A stretch of 64,000 bases of DNA, from the NCBI GenBank assembly GCA_024663395.1, contig JANFAH010000003.1, positions 3,596,001 through 3,660,000 on the forward strand. The letters are read 5' to 3'. The position numbers were made by a program, and so were the translations under genes. Positions 47,632 to 59,165 of this stretch are shown here, in pieces (within the stretch, counting starts at the first letter, position 1; every line of letters begins with the position of its first letter). The notes beneath the pieces were generated by a model. The model did no database searches. It worked only from the letters and a program-made list of their open reading frames with translations, and was not told the DNA's origin. The DNA is from Pisolithus tinctorius. Taxonomy: Eukaryota; Basidiomycota; Agaricomycetes; Boletales; Pisolithaceae.

Positions 47632-48246
47632 CTATATCTCAGCAGCGGGGTTGAAAACACGCGTGCGTATGTACACACTTGCTACCCAGAAGCTTGATCT
47701 CAGCGATGGCACCGAACTTAGCATCGTCAAAAGCACCGCGAAGCTGACCCTCTTTGTGGTGATGTACATAGGGTGTGATGACACCACCGAAACGACTGGC
47801 CACGTCACTTCCTCTATGTATGACCACGAACATTTACAGATCTTGTCTACGGCAATCCTAATCAAAGTGACGATATCAAAACCATCGAGGCGTCCCCAAA
47901 CTACCCATGTCATCTCAAGTGCCTGAGGTTCCGATGGTCGCAAGTCCTGAATACCACCTTTAGTCTCAAACGCATCGCTCGTCCCCACACGAGCCTCCGC
48001 ATCCTCCCCAGTCGTCACGGACGAGACCGTTTTTCTGTCCTTTCTTCCAAGGGATACTGATGCGGAGCCCTGTCTCCTTCCTGTATCCGAATTCCCTGCT
48101 CTGCCGTCTCCACGTGCCCCTCCTTGTCTCCATAATGGCGCTTCCTTCCATTTCCCACCACTTATGCCCTGCTCACTCAGTGTCGTCGTTGCGAGCGTTG
48201 GAAGGTAGGTCGAGATGCAGATACATAAGATAGGGGAATACGACAA
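47632..48246 (-). CDS. Hypothetical ORF
   Basis: A 204-codon open frame. The N-terminus is hydrophobic (MSYSPILCICISTYLPTLA) and might be a weak signal peptide. A Gly/Arg-rich segment follows, and the C-terminal half has moderately hydrophobic stretches (TLIRIAVDKI, SFAVLLTMLSS). No family was recognised, and overlapping frames exist on both strands, so a chance ORF is quite possible. Confidence 0.25.
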   Translation of the reverse strand: MSYSPILCICISTYLPTLATTTLSEQGISGGKWKEAPLWRQGGARGDGRAGNSDTGRRQGSASVSLGRKDRKTVSSVTTGEDAEARVGTSDAFETKGGIQDLRPSEPQALEMTWVVWGRLDGFDIVTLIRIAVDKICKCSWSYIEEVTWPVVSVVSSHPMYITTKRVSFAVLLTMLSSVPSLRSSFWVASVYIRTRVFNPAAEI

Positions 48247-49324
48247 GGAAGGATGAAATGTGTTATCGCTTTAAACTGTACTGTTATTCGGAACCGCCAA
48301 CGAGAAAAAGTGCAAGAAAAGCACCCGATCAACCAAGAGCCCGGCCAAAATGATAGAGAACAGAACTTGAAGAACATGCACGATGTCCATCATTTTAGAC
48401 AGTTCTGCGCTCTCGATCGGCGTGAGAGATGTATCGGAAGCGACTGATTCTGAGATCTGATTAGCGCCATTCGATCGCGTGGGACGGTGAAGTGCTCACC
48501 AGCGTTAGCATGAATGACCAAGCCATACAACTCCCGATAGACGGCAGCCTAGGATGTTCGTTCGTGCGGGTATAGTTCATAATGCGTCCTCTTCCAAGCT
48601 CAAAAGTCAAACGCCTGCCCGCACCGATACCGCTTCTCGAGCGCTATCTTTGTAATCACAATCGTCGCACATCGCACAACATCACATACGTGAGCTGGCT
48701 TCGAACCCGTGCGATATCATGCTTACTGATATGGCTTTGTTTCTTTGACTGTCCTCAAGTTCGCGTACATATTTTCTGGCACCCAAAAGAGGAGTCTCTT
48801 TCTCGGTCGACGAAATAATATCGACTTTCTTTTCTGCTCTTTCCACTTGCAAGTTCGAAGACGAGTTCGAGCGACTGAGATGGAGATGGGGAGTGGAAGG
48901 TGATGCAGTTGGAGTGAGATACAGCGAGCTCAGAGAGGCGAGCAATGCATTTTTGGATGGCTCTCGATTTTATGAGATTACGCGACTGTTCCGCGATGCC
49001 AGTGAAACAATGAATAGTAGGCGTCGACGGCAACAATAATGTACTCCTCAAATGATCTCTGCATCATGTCAATCCAAGGGAATTACCTGTCTGGATTTCT
49101 TGGCCATACATATGAATTTCCTCATGTAGACGAGCACGCAGAACGGAACACTTACATGAATTCTCCTCTGTTGTATCTATCTATTTCAGAGGCGGTGAAT
49201 GGGGCGAACGTCCTTGGTGGTAGATTTCCTGTGGGTGTATTGGATTGTGAATATAACGGCACAGACGACACTATGGAAGGTGTTAGGCGCTGCGGGTGGC
49301 CATCGGCCCATGTGCACAGCAGAT
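48247..49324. other. Intergenic, no supported gene
   Basis: CpG-rich sequence with only short frames lacking domains. No repeat was recognised until the TIR element at 49325. Confidence 0.4.
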
Positions 49325-49808
49325 TTTGGAGAGTTAAGGACAAGTTTTAATGTAGTACAAAATGTAAAGACTGCACTTGAAAATTAATTCGACAATTTTT
49401 CGAAGGCAAAACTTGAAATACTAGAATAAGGCCGTTTTGCACGGCAGGCACCTTGTTTACCGCGCTCGCGCCCATACGCAAAGCAACAGACAGGAAAGTG
49501 CTGGACTGTCTGACGAAATCGAGCCCGTTCACCCTGTAAATCGGAGGGCGTCCGTCTCGCGACATTGCACATGGCGGTACTTCGGAGTTGCGGAGCAACG
49601 GAGTACAGTGCTGAGACCCCAAATATGATAATCGCGGCTGACCAAAAAAACGTTACGAATTTCGGGGTGGAGTGACCTTGTAAACAAGGTGATTGGCAAG
49701 CATGCATTCACAAAAATTTCAAGTTTTGCCTTCGAAAAATTGTCGAGTTAATTTTCGAGTGCAGTCTTTATTTGTACTACATTAAAACCTGTCCTTAACT
49801 CTCCAAAA
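49325..49808. mobile_element. MITE-like element with about 95-bp terminal inverted repeats
   Basis: The left arm (49325 to about 49420) begins ATTTTGGAGAGTTAAGGAC and is matched in inverted form by the right arm (about 49714-49808), with a few differences including a CpG/TpG pair. The roughly 290-bp centre is CpG-rich and has no coding frame with a domain. No clear target duplication was found, so the class is unknown. Confidence 0.65.
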
Positions 49809-50324
49809 TGTGTTATGATAGATGCTGTACTTGGCGTATCACGTGTCGGTTATTCCCTTCAGAGAAGGCCTTGTAGTCATAATTGCATCCTGACCGTGGC
49901 CTTGGTTCCCAAACAAAATGTGACTCTTGGTCTAAGGAAGTGCTGCTTCACGAATGAGTATGGCCTGGAGTCTGCCGAAATGTTGACATCGGGGTGCTGT
50001 CTTTCACCTGAACTCGGGTGGATGCTGCGTGAGTAGCGCTGTAGTTTCATCCTGTGCTTGAGCAAGCTGGTATGTACAGGTTTGATGCACCGCCAATTGC
50101 AGAACGGAGTGTGTGCCACAGAAAACAGCCCGCTCACAGCAATGTTGGCGCTTATACCTACAGCCTCACCTTTTCCACATCTCCTATCCTCGACGCCGAA
50201 CAGAACTCCCAAACCGTACACGAAATACCTTTGTAATGGCACACATGCAGTCGAGGAAGCATTGTCGTCTCTTGGACTTTGGGAAGCCGCCTGGTGCAGT
50301 GCCTAGCTGCCTGACGGTATAGAT
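49809..50324. other. Region upstream of the NWD gene
   Basis: No supported gene. It may contain the promoter and a short first exon of the NWD gene, since no in-frame ATG is seen at the start of the first recognised exon. Confidence 0.4.
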
Positions 50325-53300
50325 TTGTTCTTTGCAAGCGGATGGCATGTTGACTTGGGGAAGCAGTCTCAAGGCCCCCCTCAGATTCCCCCAGAGAGTC
50401 CTTCCCCTGATATTGAAAAATCGAGCAGCGCATCCCAGGGAGGGCTTGCCAAGATTAAGCGCGTCTTCCATTGGAACATCCAAAACTACCAAACCACTGC
50501 GACGGAGCGGGCTCATACAAATACCGGTGGGGGTCCTCCGGAACAAATGGAACAATCACGGGAGCCTGGAACACAGAACGTACGTTATCTGCAACCCCTT
50601 CTCCTTGCGACGAGCCCGGCTGATCCTCTTTGGACAGACCCAAAGGCTGTCCGACGGGACACAGTCAGGACCCGCATCGGCTGCGGTTGGACAAGATGTT
50701 GATGCCGCGGTGAAAGCGTTCCACGGCATTAGTCCTATTTCGCGCGTCGAATGCGGTGTTATCAGTGTTATCGATGACGCCAATACCCAATTCACAGAGA
50801 TCCAAAACTTCAGCGATACATATCTCAAACCTTTCAAAGTTTTCAATGAAATCGTCACTACTCTTACCAACGTATGTGTTTCGTAATTTGCATCCAATGC
50901 ATTCACCGCATGGATGCGCCAGGTCCACCCCTATGCTAAGATTGCACTGGGAATCCTGTCCGCTGCTTCCAATGTACGTTCACGCTTCAGTGTACTCTCC
51001 TTATCTCACGTCGTCCAAAGCTGCTTATCAACCAAGTGAATCGAGATGCAGCAGTATCCACTCTGCTGAATAAGATCAGGAATACCTACGAATTTCTTGC
51101 AGAAGATGACACCATGGAGAATATCGAGAACATGAAGAATACCCTTGCAATGATCGCGCGTGTGATAAGTGACTCTGCACAGTTTATCAAAGACTATTCC
51201 GAAACGAGGAGCTTCTGTACGTCTTATTTTTATATTGCTTCAATCTGTTGATGTGATACGCATGTCTTTAGGGAGAAGAATGGGGAAGGATATTTTGTCT
51301 GAGACGCAGACCATTGCCGATAGCCACATCAAAACTCTAGACGACTTGATGCAGCAGTACCGCAACCGCACGATCCAGAACATTCACATCAACATGTATC
51401 GCATATTCGAGGATTTTAACCTCGATGGCATGGCTTATGTGGGCGGGGCTGGCCTGAACACGACGAAGAGATGTCTGGATGGTACGAGGACCGAGATTTT
51501 ACAGCAGATCATTGGTTGGATTACCAGTCGTGACGTCAAAGTGCCCCGCATCTTGTGGCTTCATGGTCAGGCTGGGAGGGGAAAGTCTGCTATTGCGCAT
51601 ACAATTGCATCGTGGGTCAAGGACGTGGGGGGAGTCGGGTCTTGCTTTTGCTTTGTCCGCGACCGACAATCCGAGCACCGTGAGGAGAAGATGTTCACTA
51701 CCATTGCCCGGGATCTAGCTGGACGTGACCCTGTGTTTCGACGAGCATTAGCCCATGCGCTTGCGGAAGACCACACTCTCAAGGCTACCCCTGACGTGGC
51801 GCAGCAGTGGCAACGGCTCATTTTGGACCCACTGTCGAAGGCCGCGGGTGCGATAGTCGGGAACGTGGTTGTGGTGATCGATGCCTTGGACGAAAGCGGG
51901 ACAGCCCTGTCAAGAAGGCATATTCTATCACTCCTCACGTCGACAGAGGCTGCCCGTTTGCCTGCCAATTTCCGCATTCTTTTGACGTCCAGACCTTTAC
52001 CGGACATCGAGTACGCTCTGGGAAATTCACAGCATGTGCTAAAAACCTGTCTGGATGACGTTCCTCTGGAATCTGCAGAAAGTGACATCCGTCTATTCGT
52101 TACCAAAGAAGTGGGCCACCTCAAAGATATTGGATCCACTGAGATAGATCAGATTGCTCAGAAGGCAAATGGGTTATTCGAATGGGCGCGTCTGGCCTGT
52201 GAATTTGTCAGGCCGAGCAGAGCTGGACATACCGTGAAGGAACGCTTCGACAATGCGGTCACTTTGCAATCTGGAGAGGGGAAGACGCTTCTAGATGCAA
52301 CCTATATCTCAATCTTGGAGAGCGGTATACCCACATCACCGGTACCCCTGTCCCGATTCTGTTCTGTGATGCGACAGGTTTTGATGGTCATGGAGCCCTT
52401 GCCAATGAAGACGTTGAGTCTGATGCGAATGCACTTCCCAAACAAGGAAGATCGCTATGACATTTCTGTCATCTTGGAGTTCATGGCTCCAGTGTTAAGT
52501 GGCATCAGTGACCATTCAACTCCTGTTCGCCCTCTTCATGCATCATTCTATGACTTCCTAACTGATCGTTCACGGAGTGGGGTCTACTTCGTTGACATGT
52601 CTGACTCATATAACCAGTCCTTTGCATCACTGCAAATCCTGTGCATCAATCTTAAATTCAATATCTGTGGACTGGAGAGTTCCTACTTCAGCAATGCTGA
52701 GGTAGCTGATTTGCAAGAGAAGAAGGCTCAAAATATCTTGCCTCATTTATCTTATTCCTGTCGATTCTGGGCACAACATCTATGGAGGACTGCATTTGAC
52801 TCTAGGCTGGCAAGACTGGTGAATACATTTATTGGAAGTGAAAGGCTTTTGTTCTGGCTTGAGACCATGAGTCTTCTTGATTTAGTTGGAAATGCTGCAG
52901 ATGCTCTTGCTTGTACTGCAAAGTGGCTACTAGTGAGTATTCCATAATTTATGGGTAACATCATCTGAGACCAATGGAAGGGCAAAAGTGGGTTCGAGGA
53001 TGTGTTAGCACTGGTACAAGATGGGATACAGTTTATTTGGAACTTTGCCAATGCAATCTCACACAGTGCAATGCATGTTTACATTTCTGCACTCCCATTT
53101 TGTCCATCACACCTCTTGCTATCAAGAATGCTCATGCCAAAATTCCATCACCTAGTGGGGGTTGCTGCAGGAGGGCTCAAGGAGTGGCCAGGTGTTCAGC
53201 TGATTTTGAAGGGACATACTGGTTATGTCACATCAGTAGCATTCTCCCCTGATGGGAAGAGGATTGTGTCAGGCTCAAATGACAAGACTATGAGGGTTTG

Positions 53301-55558
53301 GGATGCTGATAGAGGTGTACAAGTTGGCAGCCCACTGAAGGGCCATACACGTTATGTCACATCAGTGGCATTCTCCCCTGATGGGAGGAGGTTTGCTTCA
53401 GGATCAGATGATAAGACAGTGAGGGTTTGGGATGCTGAGGGGGGTGTGCAGACTGGTAGCCCTTTGGAGGGTCATACAGATTATGTCAGATCGGTGGCAT
53501 TCTCCCCTGATGGGAAGAGGATTGTGTCAGGCTCTTTTGACAAGACTGTGAGGGTTTGGGATGTTGAGAGAGGTGTGCAGGTGGGTAGCCCTCTGAAAGG
53601 TCATGCAGATTATATCAGATCAGTGGCATTCTCCCCTGATGGAAAGAGGATTGTCTCAGGCTCTTTTGACAAGACTGTGAGGATTTGGGATGCTGAGAGA
53701 GGTGTGCAAGTGGGTAGCCCTCTGCAGGGTCATACAGATGATGTCAGATCAGTGGCATTCTCCCCTGATGGAAAGAGGATTGTCTCAGGCTCTTCTGACA
53801 AGACTGTGAGGGTTTGGGATGCTGAGAGAGGTGTGCAGGTTGGAAGCCCTCTAGAAGGTCATACAGATTATGTCAGATTAGTGGCATTCTCCCCTAATGG
53901 GAAGAGGATTGTCTCAGGGTCAGATGACAAGACTGTGAGGGTTTGGGATGCTAATAGAGGTGTGCAGGTTGGTAGCCCTCTGGAGGGCCATGTATGTTAT
54001 GTCAGATCAGTGGCATTCTCCCCTGATGGACAGAGGATTGTCTCAGGCTCAGAGGACAAAACAGTGAGGGTCTGGGATGCTGAGAGAGGTGTACATGTTG
54101 GCAGCCCTCTGGGAGGTCATACAGATTATGTCAGATCAGTGGCATTCTCCCCTGATGGAAAGAAGATTGTCTCAGGGTCAGATGACAGGACTGTGAGGAT
54201 TTGGGATGCTGAGAGTGGTGTGCAGATTGGAAGCCCTCTGAGGGGCCACACTGATTATGTCACATCAGTGGCATTCTCTCCTGATGGGAGGATTGTCTCA
54301 GGGTCAGATGACACAACTGTGAGAGTTTGGGATGCTGGTGAAGGTGTGCAAGTGGGTAGCCCTCTGCAGGGTCATACAGCCTATGTCACATCAGTGGCAT
54401 TTTCTCCTGATGGGAAGAGGATTGCCTCAGGCTCTTGTGACAAAACTGTGAGGATTTGGGATGCTGAGAGAGGTGTGCAGGTTGGTAGCCCTCTGCAGGG
54501 TCATACAGATTTTGTCAGATCAGTGGCATTCTCCCCTGATGGGAAGAGGATTGTCTCAGGGTCAGATGACAAGACTGTGAGGATTTGGGATGCTGAGGGA
54601 GGTGTCCAAGTTGGCAGCCCTCTGAAAGGTCATACAGACCATGTCAGACCAGTGGCATTCTCCCCTGATGGGAAGAGGATTGCCTCAGGCTCTCTTGACA
54701 ACACTGTGAGGGTTTGGGATGCTGAGAGTGGTGTGCAGGTTGGTAGCCCCCTGCAGGGTCATACAGATTATATCAGATCAGTAGCATTCTCTCCTGATGG
54801 GAAGAGGATTGTCTCAGGTGCATCTGACAAGACTGTGAGGGTTTGGCATGCTGAGAGAGGTGTTCAGGTTAGCAGGCCTCTGGAGGGTCATATACGTTAT
54901 GTAAGATCAGTGGCATTCTCCCCTGATGGGAAGAGGATTGTCTCAGGGTCAGATGACAAGACTGTGAGGATTTGGGATGCTGAGAGATGTTTGCAGGTTG
55001 ACAGCCCTCTGGGAGGTCATACAGATCATGTCAGATCAATGGCATTCTCCCATCCTGGCATGGGGATTGTCTCAGGCTCAGGTGATGAGATTGTGGGGGT
55101 TGAGTACACTCAGAGTTGGGAAGAAATGATTTTCATCCAAGAACCATTTGAACCACCTGCAAACAATCCAATGAGTGTATGTCCCTTGTCTTCTCCTGCA
55201 AAAGGTGAGCATTTCCCATGTGTCATGTATCTCAATTATACTCAAAAACCATTAAGTGTATCCAATATGTTTTTCATCCATCTCTTCTCATGCATTGCAT
55301 GATGCTGAGCAGCTGCTTGATGGTCTCCAGGATGAGCATGCTGGTGTCAGGGATGAACCTGTGAAACTTCACAATGATGGCTGGTTGAAGGGCCCCAATG
55401 GAAGGTTGCTGCTGTGGATACCAGTGTCACTCAGGGAGCCATTTTACTCTCTGTGGAACACAGCAGTCATCCCCATTGGGTGCTGTGTAGAATTAGATAT
55501 GAGTCAAATGGCTCATGGCACCAAATGGTATCAATGTTTCAAGTCTATTGAGAATTAG
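50325..55558 (+). CDS. NWD protein: NACHT ATPase with WD40 repeats (fungal NLR-like)
   Basis: STAND proteins of this type act as fungal innate or incompatibility sensors. The N-terminal region (exons about 50325-50579, 50638-50871, then short ones) has AAVKAFHGISPISRV and VHPYAKIALGILSAAS, a helical domain common before NACHT. The main exon (51272-52932) has Walker A GQAGRGKSAIA, Walker B VVVIDALDES and ILLTSRPLPDIE, then the winged-helix-like region through PLHASFYDFLTD. After an intron, 14 intact WD repeats and one decayed repeat run from 53206 to about 55138. A final exon near 55310-55558 carries DGWLKGPNGRLLLWIPVSL, typical of the family end. The start codon is unresolved. CpG falls abruptly near 52.6 kb, within the gene. 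Confidence 0.85.
53206..55138 (+). repeat. WD40 array: 15 units of 129 bp
   Basis: Units follow the pattern LxGHTxYVxSVAFSPDGKR then IVSGSxDKTVRVWDAERG; one unit lacks a codon (SPDGRIVSG near 54280). The last unit is degenerate (GIVSGSGDEIVGVEY). Fifteen units would suit two seven-bladed propellers plus one. Nucleotide identity between units is very high, so unit number is probably unstable. Confidence 0.88.
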
Positions 55559-56503
55559 TCTTGACTTGCTATCCATGTACATCCTTTTACTTCTCTGCTA
55601 TGAACAATTGATTCATTTGATAATTAAGGTCAAGATTATAGTTCTTTGGGGGTGCCTGAGTGAAATGACTCCAAGGAGAGATGTCCAAACTTCTGAGTCA
55701 AGGTGACTGAGGTGTGACCAAGGAAAAATGAACAACTGAGGTGAAAAGTTTTTTCCATAAGCTTGTATGTTTTGGGCAAACAAAGGTAGGTGGCACATGC
55801 TTCAACACACCCCCTCAGCATACACCCCTATGAAAGGAAAAAAAAAAAAAAAAACATTTGTGCTTCTCATGTGATAGTTCCTTGTGCAGATGTCAACAAT
55901 CTGCTCTTTCATAGACACATGTTGGTCATCCACCAGCAAACCCCTTTGTTCTTTACAGTTCTGGACAGAACTCCACAGAGCCACAGAGTCTGCAGGCCAG
56001 GGATGGCTCTGTCCAGATGTTCCAGTTGTGGATCTCTGTACAGCTATGTACAGTACACACTAGAATCTGTGCATACTTTTCCAACCACCCCCAGTAGTGT
56101 ACATATTTCTCCAGACACCTGCAGTAATGTACACACTTCTCTAAACCCTCCCATAATGACATCAACAAAAATGACCATTAGCCAGACAGACTTCCAGATA
56201 TCAAATAGTCAAAATGCAATCAATTCTCAACTATTTAAATACATGGAATTGCATTAAAGATATACCAGTGGACACTACTTAGAGATGACAGAAATGAACT
56301 TACCATAACCATATTACCTACATAGAGAGAATCAAGTTAATAGTAAGTGAAAGTCAAGAACATAGTATATGTAGACTTTACAAGGAAGGAGGCTGGAAGT
56401 GGTGGTGAAGGAAAGCAGTGACAGAGGATGGAGTTGAGAAGGAGAGATGGTTGTGGTTGAGATGAGATAACCCTAAGACAAATGCCTTGGGCTACCATAC
56501 CAT
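55559..56503. other. CpG-poor spacer after the NWD gene
   Basis: No gene recognised. A run of about 17 A lies near 55838-55855. Imperfect repeats around TGTACA-CTTCTCCA units occur at 56060-56150. Confidence 0.5.
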
Positions 56504-56750
56504 CTCTCATGACCATGTGTTCAATCTAAGTCTCTGTTCACTCTGCACCCTGCTCTGCTGTTCATCCACTCACTCCACACCATCTCCACCTGCCCTCTAT
56601 CATTTACAAGCCTTCTCTGCCCTGACTGCTGTCAGACTTGGTACCAGCTTACCATTGGACTGTGTGGACCATTTTCCAAAAGGGTCATGTGACCCTTGCC
56701 AGTCCAGCCTTTGGACTTCTCCCTGACAGTGTGCAGTCAGGTACTCCACA
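56504..56750 (-). mobile_element. Fragment of LTR family A
   Basis: The reverse complement matches the last 230 bp of the LTR A at 3673-4407 (through GGAGAAGTCC, GGTCATGTGAC-like and CACTCTGCACC blocks). The match stops exactly where the next LTR begins at 56751, so that element probably interrupted it. Confidence 0.7.
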
Positions 56751-57125
56751 TGTTACGATACACACTCTTTTCCTTTTCTTCCCCTTCTCTTTCATCTTAT
56801 CTCCTCAGACTTGGTCTGGACTCTGGTCTAGACCTTGCCTCACTACTACTACATGTTTTCCTTCTGGTACATTATGACATCACTATGATGTCATGGACCT
56901 CATGCATGCCTCACTGTCCCCACATGTACTGTACTATAAGTGCTGCTGCTCAATCACCCAACTAGCTCTAAGCTAGTTCATTTGGGTCTATGAGCCCTAA
57001 GTCCACCTGCTTCTAAGCCATCTTCTCATCTTTCTTCTTTCTCTTTCTCTTTCTCTTTCTCTTTCTCTTTCTCTTTGGTTCTTGGTGCGAGCCTACAACA
57101 AACCCTGTTGTTAGGTCTCATCACA
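56751..57125 (+). repeat. LTR family B, probable 5' LTR
   Basis: Begins TGTTACGATA and ends CTCATCACA. It matches the solo LTR at 59561-59947 in inverted orientation. It contains a (CTTTCT)n-like tract at about 57031-57076. Flanks do not match each other, as expected if this is one end of a longer element. Confidence 0.75.
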
Positions 57126-57317
57126 CTCAAACTAGCTTCTACTTATTGTACCCTTGCACCATCATCACCATTCCTCATTTCCTCTGTGAAGGCTCATGGG
57201 TGTACTCACCAAGTCCCCCAGCCTCTGAACCTGACACAAACCTCTTTGTCCCATACATCCCTGAGTGACATTCGCTCACTCCACTTTTCAATCACAACCT
57301 CTACCCCCTTCCCCTGC

Positions 57318-59165
57318 TGTGAGTCAAAGTGTGGAAAGCTGGTGAAAACCAACCAAAACCAACACCAAAGACAAATATGAGTGAGTGGTGGTTTACCTCT
57401 GCAGAACCTGGAGGGCAGAGAAACCTAAAGTGGGGGAAACTTTGATGGCAGGTGCTCCTAGCACAAGTTGTTGACAAGTTATGCAGGAGTAGACAAGCGA
57501 GTGATGACTAGATGGAGGATGCTGAACAGAGTGAAGGTGTTCAGCCAAAAGGACTTCTAGAATGATGGACTTTGATAAAATGTGCTCCTGGCACAAGTTG
57601 TTGACAAGTTACACAGGAGTGGAGGAATGACTAAGCAAGGACTGCTGACTAAGCAGTGATGATACTGCTGATGATGAATAGAGGTAGATAGACCCTTGAT
57701 GGAGCCTCAGCTACCAAGGATGATGGATGGTGACAGATAGACTCTTCTGAATGAGCCTCAACTGTCAATGATGAGATATGTACTGAGAAGAACTGACTGA
57801 CTGCTGAGTGAATGGCTTCTGGTTCACTTGGGGTGTAGCTAAGTACATGGGGGTTTATATACTGTGGGGGGAGCACAGCTTGTGACAAACAAGGCACAAA
57901 CACTTGGTAAGTAATGAGTAAGGACTGAGTAATCACGATGAGTAAGCAAGAAATGAAAAGTAAGCAGGCAAAGAAGATTGGTAGGTATTGGCAACAAATG
58001 AGTCAAGGACAGTCAAAACATCACAGAATGAGTCAAATGGAGTCAGAAACTGAGTAAGTGCACTGATATCACATTAGGGGGTGGCGATGCAAGTCAGATC
58101 TTGGCAGAGACATCTCCAGATCCAAAGATGGCATGACAGATGGACAGTGTTTCCAGACAGGGAAGTATTAATTCCAGAATTGAAGGGCATGAGTCAGGCA
58201 TCAAAGGGGCTGGGGCATTGGGGGTCTGTGGGGCAATGGGAGCATAAGTGATCATGTCTCCCATCCTTTCATCCTCTCAGTGAAGTTAACAAAAGCTTCA
58301 TGGATGGGGCTCTGAAGGAGGAGGAGGAAAAGGGGGGATGTCTTCTGCTGGATCTTGCAGTAAGAAGGCAAGATGCATGTCATACTCATCATGAATGTGA
58401 TCAGGGAGGCTGGAGAACAGTAGACTATGCTGCAGCTGTTGCAATGTGGGAAGAATGATGGATGAGATTGGAATAAAGATGGTGCAGGGAGCAGGGAGGA
58501 ATGATCCATATGCTTCATTGACTGGGGAGACTGAAACAACCACATAAGACCTTTCTAACCAAGTGAAAGACCTGAGGTGACCAAAGAATGTCCTTCTGGA
58601 AGTCATACTGACAAGGAGAACATGCTGACCAAGCTGCATGGGATGAGACAGGGCTGACAATGATGGGATGAACCAGGGGGCTTCAGGACAGAAGCTGGTG
58701 GGAATGCCTGGCAGATATACATAGCCACTGTCTCTGGCAAATGAGACAAGTGAGATGATTGATGAAGAGGCAGCCATGATTGATGGACTTAGCAAAATGA
58801 GTGTCTGATGGATGGAGTGCTGTAGAAATGTGTAGGGTGCAAGGATCCTCTCCAAATTTGGAAGGCAGAATTGTGTGGCTGAGCACTTTAAGCAAGTGTG
58901 AGAATGGAGTCGATATCTTTGGAAATGGTGGAGATATGACAAAAACCAGAATGCCATACATGGGTGCTAAAAACTTTTAATGCATGCTTAACTTGCTTCC
59001 TCTTTTCTCTTTAGCACTGATGACTCATTCTTGTGCAAAGGATGACTGCTAACATCCAGCAGTCTTTCTATGCATGAGGCCTTTAGTCTTCATCTGCATG
59101 CAACTTGTCAATGAGTTAGGCAGAGTCTGCTGTAACCATGTCCACAACACCTTTGGTGTGCGACA
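57318..59165. mobile_element. LTR-like element D, copy 2 (1,848 bp)
   Basis: Full-length match to copy 1 at 9936-11797, same orientation, with the same ends (TGTGAGTC and GCGACA). Nearly all CpG of copy 1 read TpG or CpA here. Flanking 4-mers are CTGC (57314-57317) and CCAC (59166-59169); both can come from CCGC by one CpG transition on opposite strands. Confidence 0.8.
58298..58957 (-). CDS. ORF of unknown function carried by element D (copy 2)
   Basis: A 219-codon frame collinear with the copy 1 ORF at 10915-11472, about 34 codons longer at the N-terminus (MAFWFLSYLHHFQRYR). Shared blocks and the Pro-rich end are kept despite heavy CpG decay of the element. No family is recognised. Confidence 0.35.
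   Translation of the reverse strand: MAFWFLSYLHHFQRYRLHSHTCLKCSATQFCLPNLERILAPYTFLQHSIHQTLILLSPSIMAASSSIISLVSFARDSGYVYLPGIPTSFCPEAPWFIPSLSALSHPMQLGQHVLLVSMTSRRTFFGHLRSFTWLERSYVVVSVSPVNEAYGSFLPAPCTIFIPISSIILPTLQQLQHSLLFSSLPDHIHDEYDMHLAFLLQDPAEDIPPFPPPPSEPHP

Noticed and set aside
53206..55138. CRISPR-like regular repeats
   Set aside because: The 129-bp units are protein-coding WD40 repeats without spacers; the genome is eukaryotic.
56751..57125. Independent solo LTR B
   Set aside because: No matching flanks; its position before a gag leader fits the 5' LTR of the long element better.
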